From contig JAGXGK010000015.1 in the NCBI GenBank assembly GCA_024636785.1, positions 1-64,000 of the forward strand: DNA of 64,000 bases, given 5' to 3'. The notes beneath the pieces were generated by a model, which had not been told where the DNA came from, searched no databases, and saw only the letters and a program-made list of their open reading frames with translations. The translations under genes and the position numbers were made by a program. Positions within the stretch are counted from its first letter, which is position 1. The number at the start of each line of letters is the position of its first letter. Positions 9,038-17,199 of the stretch are shown in pieces. Source of the DNA: Gammaproteobacteria bacterium. GTDB lineage: Bacteria; Pseudomonadota; Gammaproteobacteria; SZUA-229.

Positions 9038-10324
9038 TTAATTTTTTTCCCTGGCGATTGCGCGATGGCCGATGTCGGTTCTGTAGTACATGTCCTGCCA
9101 TGAAATTTTATTGACTACTTCATAAGCTCTGGCCTGGGCATCGGTCACAGAATCACCCAGTGCGCAGACGCATAAAACACGACCGCCAGCGGTAACTACG
9201 TCACCGTCTTTGTCGGCGGTGCCGGCGTGGAAGATTTTGCTGGTGACGTTGTCGGCGCTGTCCAGTCCGCTGATGACATCGCCCTTGCGGTAGTCGTCGG
9301 GATAACTGCCTGCGGCCAGCACCACACCAATGGAAGTGCGTTCATCCCAGTCGGCTTTTGCGCTGTCGAGTTTGCCGTCCAGCGCGCGCAGGCAATGCTC
9401 CACCAGATCGGATTTCAGGCGCATCATGATCGGTTGGGTTTCGGGGTCGCCGAAGCGCACGTTGTATTCCAGCACTTTGGGCGTGCCGTCCTTGTCGATC
9501 ATCACCCCGGCGTAGAGAAAGCCGGTGTAGTCATTGCCTTCGGCGGCCATGCCGTCAACGGTGGGGCGAATCACCTCCTTCATGATGCGGTCGTGGATTT
9601 CCGGGGTGACCACCGGTGCCGGTGAATAGGCGCCCATGCCGCCGGTGTTGGGGCCGAGGTCGCCGTTGTCGCGGGCCTTGTGATCCTGCGAGGTCGCCAT
9701 CGGTAAAATGTGATTGCCATCGACCATGCAGATGAAGCTGGCTTCTTCGCCGAACAGGAATTCTTCGATTACCACGCGCGCGCCGGCATCACCGAAGCGG
9801 TTGCCGGAGAGCATGTCCCTGACCGCGCTGATGGCTTCACCTTCGGAATGCGCCAGTATCACGCCTTTGCCTGCGGCCAGACCATCGGCCTTGACCACCA
9901 GTGGCGCACCACGCTGCTTAATGTAGGCGATGGCTTCAGCTTCATCGACGAAGTTGCCGTAGTCGGCGGTGGGGATATGGTGGCGCGCCAGAAAATCCTT
10001 GGTGAAGGCTTTCGAGCCTTCCAGCTGCGCTGCGCCCTTGCTCGGGCCGAAGGCTTTCAGCCCGGCAGCGGCGAAAGCATCGACAATGCCGGCCACCAGC
10101 GCCGCTTCCGGACCGACGATGGTCAAACCGATGTCGTTGTTTCGGGCAAAATCGAGCAGCGCGGAGATGTCTTCAGCGCCGATGCTGATGTTCTCGATGT
10201 TCTCTTCCAGCGCGGTGCCGGCATTGCCGGGGGCAACATATACATGGTCAACTCTGGGCGACTGAGCGGCTTTCCAGGCGAGGGCGTGTTCGCGACCACC
10301 ACCACCAACGATAAGAACTTTCAT
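9038..10324 (-). CDS. purD: Phosphoribosylamine--glycine ligase
   Basis: [65 protein letters not shown]. Confidence 0.98.
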   Translation of the reverse strand: MKVLIVGGGGREHALAWKAAQSPRVDHVYVAPGNAGTALEENIENISIGAEDISALLDFARNNDIGLTIVGPEAALVAGIVDAFAAAGLKAFGPSKGAAQLEGSKAFTKDFLARHHIPTADYGNFVDEAEAIAYIKQRGAPLVVKADGLAAGKGVILAHSEGEAISAVRDMLSGNRFGDAGARVVIEEFLFGEEASFICMVDGNHILPMATSQDHKARDNGDLGPNTGGMGAYSPAPVVTPEIHDRIMKEVIRPTVDGMAAEGNDYTGFLYAGVMIDKDGTPKVLEYNVRFGDPETQPIMMRLKSDLVEHCLRALDGKLDSAKADWDERTSIGVVLAAGSYPDDYRKGDVISGLDSADNVTSKIFHAGTADKDGDVVTAGGRVLCVCALGDSVTDAQARAYEVVNKISWQDMYYRTDIGHRAIAREKN

Positions 10325-10407
10325 TGTTTATCCTGTGACTGAATTCATTAAGACAGGGATTTTATCGTGTTGGGAGGAGGGGGGGTAGGATAAATCCCAT
10401 TTAATTC

Positions 10408-10541
10408 GTCCACAGATAAACACAGCTGAAAAGCCAAAAACGATAATCCGCGAAAAACGCCAAAGACGCCAAAAAACTTTTAATTTATTATTCTTTTGCC
10501 TTTTTCGCGTCCCTGGTGTTTATCTGCGTTCATCTGTGGAT
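10408..10541. repeat. Nested intergenic inverted repeat, same composite architecture as 3162-3323
   Basis: GTCCACAGATAAACACAG, TCCGCGAAAAACGCCAAAGACGCCAAAAAA, then CTTTTTCGCGTCCCTGGTGTTTATCTGCGTTCATCTGTGGA. Confidence 0.8.
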
Positions 10542-10566
10542 CAAATGTTCTACATCATAAATATTT

Positions 10567-11718
10567 CTAATCCCTTATACGAAAAATTTTTCCGCTATCG
10601 GTAGAAAAATAGAGCCAGCCTTCAGGGCTTTGCGTCAGTGCGCGAATGCGCTCATTCAGCGATTTTAGCAAGCGTTCTTCTTTTACGGCGTTGCCGTCCT
10701 TATCCAGAATCACGCGGTTAATGTGTTGCAGTTTAAGCGCGCCAGCGATTAAGTTGCCCTGCCACTGAGGAAAGGCATCACCGGTGTAGACAATCAGGCT
10801 TCCCGGTGCGATGGAGGGGTCGTAGACTTTGACCGGCTGTTGCATGCCTTCGCGATGCGTGCCTTCACCCACCGCGATGGGTGCCCAGTATTCCTTGCCA
10901 TAGGAGATCACCGGCCAGCCATAATTTTTACCCGCGAGAATCAGATTGATTTCATCGCCGCCTCTGGGGCCGTGTTCTATTTCCCAGAGCCGGTTATGTT
11001 CCCGGTCAAAATATAAGCCCTGAGGATTGCGGTGACCATAACTCCATATCTCCGCTAACGCATTCCTGTTGTTGACGAAAGGATTGTCATCGGGAACGCT
11101 GCCGTCGAGATTCAAACGGAGTATGGTACCTGCATGGTTGCTTAAATCCTGCGCATAGTCACGCTCACCGCGATCGCCGATGCCGAAAAACAGATGGCCC
11201 TTCTCATCAAAAGCAATGCGGCTACCAAAATGCTGACTCGCCCCGCTGGTTGATTTAGTGACCAGTAATTCCTGCCACTCACTGAAGCCGGATTGCTTGT
11301 CATCAAGTCGGCCCCGCCCCAGTGTGGTTGCGCCTTTACCTTCGACCGCTTTTACATAAGTGAAATAGATCCAGCCTGTTTTTGGGTAGTCCGGGGACAG
11401 GGCGACATCGAGCATGCCGCCCTGTCCAATTGCCAGAACCGAGGGCGTGTTGCTGAGTTTTATTTTTTTGGCGTCGGTCAGATTAAACAGGTAGACCGAA
11501 CCATTGCGTTCTGTAATCAGTAATTTTTCTTTGGAGATAAAAGCCATGCCCCAGGGCACAGAAAAGTCAGCGGCCACCTGTTCGACCCGCAGCTTCATAT
11601 CTTCGCTTTTGATGGTAAAGGGCTGAGTAAAATCCGCGTCAGCCACAGAGAAGAAAAGTGACTGGATAAACAGGGTTATGCCCAGCAGGGACAGAGGGCT
11701 CTTAAGCTTCATTTGCAA
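10567..11718 (-). CDS. PQQ-dependent aldose sugar dehydrogenase family (GSDH/YliI-like)
   Basis: VPWGMAFISKEKLLITERNGSVY, GQGGMLDVALSPDYPKTGWIYFTY, SYGHRNPQGLYFDREHNRLWEIEHGPRGGDEINLI. Confidence 0.92.
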   Translation of the reverse strand: MQMKLKSPLSLLGITLFIQSLFFSVADADFTQPFTIKSEDMKLRVEQVAADFSVPWGMAFISKEKLLITERNGSVYLFNLTDAKKIKLSNTPSVLAIGQGGMLDVALSPDYPKTGWIYFTYVKAVEGKGATTLGRGRLDDKQSGFSEWQELLVTKSTSGASQHFGSRIAFDEKGHLFFGIGDRGERDYAQDLSNHAGTILRLNLDGSVPDDNPFVNNRNALAEIWSYGHRNPQGLYFDREHNRLWEIEHGPRGGDEINLILAGKNYGWPVISYGKEYWAPIAVGEGTHREGMQQPVKVYDPSIAPGSLIVYTGDAFPQWQGNLIAGALKLQHINRVILDKDGNAVKEERLLKSLNERIRALTQSPEGWLYFSTDSGKIFRIRD

Positions 11719-11876
11719 TCTCCTTTCTGGTGAATAACGGCTTCGACCCGGACAGGCAGGTGCACGATTAATTCGAATACTATATTCTTACCCGTGTTCT
11801 TTTCCAAATGTTTTATTAGGCCTATAATGGCCACCGTTTCAGTCACCACTTTATTCAATGGATCAGGAGTTATTTT

Positions 11877-12290
11877 ATGAAAATCAGCATAATCGCCCTC
11901 TCACTGTTATTGCCGACGGTCACTTATGCACAGGAGATGCCGAACATGAACCAGATGGATATGACGAACATGAGTCAGGTGGATATTATGAACATGATGA
12001 AAAACCTGCAGGGTATGGAAACCTGTATGCAGAACATTGATGAAAACAATATGAATGCGCTAAAGATCAAGGCAAAACAAATCGAAGCAGAAGTTGATGC
12101 ATTGTGTAGCGCTGGAAAACGTTCGCAGGCGCAGGATAAAGCAATCTCCTATGGGAAGAAAATGGCGAGTGATCCAACCATGCAAGCCATGATGAAATGC
12201 ATCGAGCCCATGAAAGGCATGATGAAATCGGTGCCCATGATGCCGTTCGATGAGGCGATGGAAAATTCTGATATTTATGTCTGTGATTGA
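11877..12290 (+). CDS. Exported Met-rich protein of unknown function
   Basis: Signal peptide MKISIIALSLLLPTVTYAQ followed by EMPNMNQMDMTNMSQVDIMNMMKNLQGMETCMQ...; preceded by GGAG RBS (atcaggagttatttt). Confidence 0.75.
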   Translation: MKISIIALSLLLPTVTYAQEMPNMNQMDMTNMSQVDIMNMMKNLQGMETCMQNIDENNMNALKIKAKQIEAEVDALCSAGKRSQAQDKAISYGKKMASDPTMQAMMKCIEPMKGMMKSVPMMPFDEAMENSDIYVCD

Positions 12291-12904
12291 TATACGAAGA
12301 CTGTGTTTGACCTGTATCCGTGACTTAACCGTGGCGCCTGGCACAACTCTGAATTGTTCACCACATTCATGTATTTCACCCCTGCGGGGCTGACGCGCCA
12401 AATCGCTCCTGACGATTTGGTCCACGGCGGATCAAAAAATGCCCGCTTAACCTAAGGGTGAAGCTAAGATTTTTTGAAACCCCTGTGAAACCAATATCTT
12501 GCACCATGCATCCACGTTTAAGCCATGGGCTCAGGTATGAATTAATACCGCTTTAAATGTCTATTTGTAATTTTATGGCTGGCAGTTAAAAAGTTAACCA
12601 CCAGTCATTACTTCCGTCCGGTATGTATTGCCCTCTTTAATACCCGCGAAACCCGTTGTGATGCAAGGCCTGTAAAATTTTATTGCTAATGCCTTAGTCA
12701 TGGTTTTAAAACTGTACGCTGTCCGCTCGCCTGAATTGATAAATCGCAAAGACCTTACAATTTATTTATGGATAATGGCGGTTAGAGACTAGTTTGTGAA
12801 GCCGCACGTATTTTCTGCGCGAAAGGCATTAAATAATTGAGTATCTCAATCATATCGCTTACGAAAGTTTTTAGAATCAATGTGGAGTAACGGGAAATTG
12901 AACG

Positions 12905-13480
12905 ATGAGTGAATTAGAAAATATTACTTTTGAAAGCGCCTCGTTTTTTATTAGCGATGACATCAGAAGATATCGTCGCTGGTTTCTGGTATTAGGTCTT
13001 ATTATGATCGCTCTGGGGACTGCGGCGATAATTTTCCCGTTCGCGGCGACCATGGCGGTAGAGGTATTGGTCGGCTGGGTTTTTGTTATTAGCGGCGTGT
13101 TCGGTGTTGTCCATGCCTTTGGTGTCAGAAAATGGAAAGGGTTCCTGTTGTCTTTTCTGGGCGCAGTTCTATCACTTGTGATCGGCACCATGCTTCTGGT
13201 CTATCCACTCACCGGCATGTTGTCACTGACCCTGCTGGTTGCGGCATTCTTTTTTGTCAGTGCTATCTTTCGAATCATTTTGGCCATCAGGTTGCATCCT
13301 TCGGATCACTGGGGCTGGCTGGTCATTAGCGGCATTCTGGCATTTATTCTGGCTACGCTGATCATGATCCAGTGGCCGACATCGGCGACATGGTTTATCG
13401 GTATGCTGGTGGGCATTGATCTGATTTTTACCGGCTGGATATTTTTCACCATGTCGATGATGGCGCGAGGTTTGGCATGA
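12905..13480 (+). CDS. HdeD-family (DUF308) membrane protein
   Basis: 191 aa, six predicted TM segments, LGLIMIALGTAAIIFPFAATMAVEVLVGWVFVISGVFGVVHAF. Confidence 0.88.
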   Translation: MSELENITFESASFFISDDIRRYRRWFLVLGLIMIALGTAAIIFPFAATMAVEVLVGWVFVISGVFGVVHAFGVRKWKGFLLSFLGAVLSLVIGTMLLVYPLTGMLSLTLLVAAFFFVSAIFRIILAIRLHPSDHWGWLVISGILAFILATLIMIQWPTSATWFIGMLVGIDLIFTGWIFFTMSMMARGLA

Positions 13481-13544
13481 GCAGAATCTCATTTATGATT
13501 TCGCCTGGATTAATCAGCGTGCCGTTCCCAGAGTTGTAGCGTTA

Positions 13545-15695
13545 ATGGCAATCACCGGGATTTTAAAACCTGACGATAACTGCTGGCGAGTGGAATGTGC
13601 TGAGCGCGCCAGCTTTTTAATTGACGGTGCTGATTATTTTCATGCTTTAAGAGAAGCGCTTAAAAAGGCCCACTCTTCGATACTGATTGTCGGCTGGGAC
13701 ATTAACAGCCAGTTCAAGCTGGAGCGTGAGCCGGTTAGCGATGGCTTGCCGGTCGAATTCGGCAAGTTTCTGATCAGTCTGGTCGAGCGCAATAAACAGC
13801 TGCACATCCATGTGCTGGACTGGGATTTTGACGTGATTTATGCGGCTGACAGGGAATGGTTGCCGCAATACAAGCTGGACTGGACCAGTCACCCCCGGTT
13901 GCACTTTTACATGGATGATCATCACCCTGTGGGGGCGTGTCATCACCAGAAAATTGTCGTGGTCGATGACCGGGTCGCTTTTGCGGGCGGACTGGATGTG
14001 ACGCTGGGGCGCTGGGATACTCCCGAACACCAACCCGATGACCTGCGCCGGTGCGATATCGACAACGTTGTTCCGCAGCCCTATCACGACGTGCAGATGG
14101 CCGTCAGCGGCGAGGTTGCCGTGGCGCTCGGAGATCTGGCCCGCCAGCGCTGGCACAAAGCGACGGAGGAACGGCTGGATCCCCCGGAGAATGGCTCAGA
14201 CATTGATCCCTGGCCGGAAGATCTGGTCGCTGACGTGGAAAACGTCATGGTTGGAATTTCGCGTACCTATCCAGCCTACAATGACCAGCCTGAGGTCCGT
14301 GAGGTCGAGCGAATTATTCTGGATTCCATTCGCGCCGCAGAGAAAATGATTTATATCGAGAACCAGTATTTCACCTCGCAGAAAGTGATCAATGTCCTGA
14401 TCGAACGGTTGCAGGAAAATAACGGGCCGGAGATCGTCCTGGTATTGCCCGAACACACCGACGGCTGGTTGTCGCAACTCAGCATGGATGTGTTGCGTGA
14501 ACGTTCACTCAAGCAGCTGCAACAGGCCGACCAGCAACAGCGTTTGCGCACCTACTATCCAGACCGGCCCGGACTGGGAAAGAGCTGCATTAACGTACAT
14601 TCCAAAGTCATCATTATTGACAATGAACTGGCCCGCGTCGGCTCCTCCAATTTGAATAACCGTTCCATGGGCATCGATACCGAGTGTGACCTTATTATGG
14701 AGGCTCGTGGTGAGGCGGCGGTTCTCACTGCCATCGGTGATTTTCGTAACCGGTTGCTGGCTGAGCATCTTAATGTTGCTGTCGCCGAAATGGCTCAGGC
14801 GCTGGCGCAGGAGAAATCACTCATCGCTGCCATTGAATCGTTGCTTGGCTCAGGCTGGACTCTGAAGCCGTTACAGCTCAACGTTTCAAAAGAGCTGGAC
14901 GCCATTGTGCCGGATGCGCTTATCGCTGATCCCGAACAGCCATTTAATAGTGACAAGATTGCCCGGCAGCTGGTGAATGATGAAGAGCAGTCACCAGCCA
15001 GACGCACATTAATTGCACTGCTGTCTCTGCTTGTAATCGTGCTTTTTCTGGCCGCGACCTGGCGTTGGACGCCAGTGGGGGAATGGCTGAATATCAGTGA
15101 GATTTTCAGCAGTGCCGGTGAGCTGCGTGGCACCTGGCTGGCGCCGGTTATTGTTGCCATGATTTACATCGTGGGCGGGCTGGTTGTCTTCCCGGTAACG
15201 GTAATGATTGTGGCCACCGGCCTGACCTTTGGCGCCTTCTATGGATTTGCATACGCATTATTGGGCGCCGAGCTGAGCGCCATTGTCACCTATATGATTG
15301 GGCAATATCTGGGCCATGATATGGTCCGCAATCTGTCGCAGCGCTGGGTGGGTCGGATCAGTCGGCGTCTGGCACAGCAGGGTCTGTTTGCCGTCATAAC
15401 ACTACGTATTATTCCGGTTGCGCCTTTCAGCGTGATTAATCTGGTCGCGGGCGCTTCTCATATTCGTTTACGTGATTTTGCACTGGGAACACTATTGGGT
15501 ATGCTTCCCGGAACGCTCGCGCTCACTGTTTTTTCTGATCAGGTGATGAGCGCAATTCAGGCTCCCGATGTAACACAGTTTTTTGTCTTACTGGTACTGG
15601 CGGGCGCCATTGTGATAGGTCTCTGGGCATTAAGTCGCTGGCTACTGAGGCGCCAGAAGAAACACCAGAGTAAGCCTCGGCGAGAGCGTGCATGA
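13545..15695 (+). CDS. Phospholipase D-like / VTT (DedA/SNARE-associated) domain fusion protein
   Basis: Two HKD motifs (HHQKIVVVDDRVAFAGGLD; HSKVIIIDNELARVGSSNLNNRSMGID) plus C-terminal TM VTT domain (GGLVVFPVTVMIVATGLTFGAFYGFAYALLGAELSAIVTYMIGQYLG). Confidence 0.92.
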   Translation: MAITGILKPDDNCWRVECAERASFLIDGADYFHALREALKKAHSSILIVGWDINSQFKLEREPVSDGLPVEFGKFLISLVERNKQLHIHVLDWDFDVIYAADREWLPQYKLDWTSHPRLHFYMDDHHPVGACHHQKIVVVDDRVAFAGGLDVTLGRWDTPEHQPDDLRRCDIDNVVPQPYHDVQMAVSGEVAVALGDLARQRWHKATEERLDPPENGSDIDPWPEDLVADVENVMVGISRTYPAYNDQPEVREVERIILDSIRAAEKMIYIENQYFTSQKVINVLIERLQENNGPEIVLVLPEHTDGWLSQLSMDVLRERSLKQLQQADQQQRLRTYYPDRPGLGKSCINVHSKVIIIDNELARVGSSNLNNRSMGIDTECDLIMEARGEAAVLTAIGDFRNRLLAEHLNVAVAEMAQALAQEKSLIAAIESLLGSGWTLKPLQLNVSKELDAIVPDALIADPEQPFNSDKIARQLVNDEEQSPARRTLIALLSLLVIVLFLAATWRWTPVGEWLNISEIFSSAGELRGTWLAPVIVAMIYIVGGLVVFPVTVMIVATGLTFGAFYGFAYALLGAELSAIVTYMIGQYLGHDMVRNLSQRWVGRISRRLAQQGLFAVITLRIIPVAPFSVINLVAGASHIRLRDFALGTLLGMLPGTLALTVFSDQVMSAIQAPDVTQFFVLLVLAGAIVIGLWALSRWLLRRQKKHQSKPRRERA

Positions 15696-15745
15696 TTTTT
15701 GAAACATCCGGTTTATATGGATCCGCCTGAACTTAATCAGACCCT

Positions 15746-16453
15746 ATGTTTATAACACTTGCCACATACAACATTCATGCCGGTATTGGCGTAGACGGTC
15801 ATTTCGATCCGGATCGGATTGTGCGTGTATTGCAGGAAATGGATGCCAGTGTGGTGGCCTTGCAGGAGGTCGAACACCATAGCGTTGATGGTGTTGATTT
15901 GCTCGATTATCTGGCCGACAAAGCCGGATTTGAAGCCATAGCCGGGCCCACCTTGCTGCGTCAGAGCCGTGACTATGGCAATGCCTTGCTGACCCGGCTC
16001 CCGGTGCTGGCGCTGAACCGGATCGACCTGAGCCTGTCGGGTTGGGAGCCGCGCGGGGCTATCGATGCAACCCTCGACTGGAACGGGCAACGACTACAGG
16101 TGGTGGCAACCCACCTGGGGCTCAGGCCCTGGGAACGGCGTGAACAGGTTCAGCAGTTGCTGGAGCTATTCGAGACGCCCTCTGCAGATGTTTCGCTACT
16201 GATGGGCGATCTCAATGAGTGGTTTCTGTGGGGGCGCGTTCTGCGCTGGTTGCATGCGCATTTTGAGTCGACACCTCACTGCGCTACTTTTCCTTCGCGC
16301 TGGCCGCTGTTCGCACTGGATCGAGTCTGGGTTAAACCGCGCACTATGCTGGATAGTATGGGTGTGCATAACACGCCGCTGGCACGCATCGCTTCCGATC
16401 ACCTGCCTCTCAAAGTCACGTTGAAAACCGGTCGGCATTCGGGTCAGGGGTAA
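15746..16453 (+). CDS. Endonuclease/exonuclease/phosphatase family protein
   Basis: ATYNIHAGIGVDGHFDPDRIVRVLQEMDASVVALQEVE, LLMGDLNEW, SDHLPLKVTL. Confidence 0.92.
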   Translation: MFITLATYNIHAGIGVDGHFDPDRIVRVLQEMDASVVALQEVEHHSVDGVDLLDYLADKAGFEAIAGPTLLRQSRDYGNALLTRLPVLALNRIDLSLSGWEPRGAIDATLDWNGQRLQVVATHLGLRPWERREQVQQLLELFETPSADVSLLMGDLNEWFLWGRVLRWLHAHFESTPHCATFPSRWPLFALDRVWVKPRTMLDSMGVHNTPLARIASDHLPLKVTLKTGRHSGQG

Positions 16454-16995
16454 TAAAAGAAATATTTCCAGGCAATGTGAAAGCGGTTCTCCAGCGCTTG
16501 CAGAAGTGAAGGCTGCGGAATGGCCTCTTTCGGGTAAATGTCGGTTATCTCGATAAAGCAACGCCCGAATCCCGCTGATTTACGCCAGTTATATTGCCAG
16601 GCCTCTGAAGTCTGTCGACAGTGGCCGCAGTGCAGTCGATGATCTTTTAAATGTTCACGCCAGTTTTTCTCCGCTTTTTTACAGTGCGGGCAATGCGGGG
16701 CGAAACTGTGCGAACCGGTTAAGGCGGTGATGGTCGGGGTGAGGGTTAAACGGATAAAGGTGAATTTGTCATCATCATTTTCGTTGTTGAATTTGATGCT
16801 GGGTGAGCAGCCCATGAAGCTGATGTGCTCGAGAAAGTTTTCACCGACTGAAAAACTGTTTTCATCCTGATGCAAAGCGTCACCGGCAAGCCCGGTTTCC
16901 TGCAAAAATTTAATTAATGCTTCCAGGTTCTCTGGCACCCAGCTCGGTTCTACCGGATACAGCACCAGCGAAGCATTGGCAGTAAAGGCATTCAC
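16444..16995 (-). CDS. Hypothetical protein with zinc-ribbon Cys pairs
   Basis: 183 aa, CPHCKK...HCGHC; 4-bp overlap with the ccoS end suggests operon; tail overlaps the convergent EEP gene by 10 bp. Confidence 0.65.
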   Translation of the reverse strand: MNAFTANASLVLYPVEPSWVPENLEALIKFLQETGLAGDALHQDENSFSVGENFLEHISFMGCSPSIKFNNENDDDKFTFIRLTLTPTITALTGSHSFAPHCPHCKKAEKNWREHLKDHRLHCGHCRQTSEAWQYNWRKSAGFGRCFIEITDIYPKEAIPQPSLLQALENRFHIAWKYFFYYP

Positions 16996-17180
16996 TGTTT
17001 GTGATCTGAAGGCTCGTTATCAGTTTTTTCTTTTACTTTGTCATCGTCCTCCATAATGATGCGATGCGCGGGGCCTTCGAGATCCTCGAACTGGTCGGAT
17101 TTCACCGCCCATAAAAATATCCAGACAATGATCGCGACCAGTAGCAGCGCAAGGGGAATTAAAAGGTAAAGAGCTTCCAT
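16992..17180 (-). CDS. ccoS: cbb3-type cytochrome oxidase assembly protein CcoS
   Basis: MEALYLLIPLALLLVAIIVWIFLWAVKSDQFEDLEGPAHRIIMEDD. Confidence 0.95.
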   Translation of the reverse strand: MEALYLLIPLALLLVAIIVWIFLWAVKSDQFEDLEGPAHRIIMEDDDKVKEKTDNEPSDHKQ

Positions 17181-17199
17181 CGGTTTTGTTGGCCTTTTA

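Noticed and set aside
9710-10342. 210-aa plus-strand ORF
   Set aside because: Antisense shadow of purD.
13647-14156. 169-aa minus-strand ORF
   Set aside because: Antisense to the PLD-VTT gene with HKD motifs; no recognisable domain.
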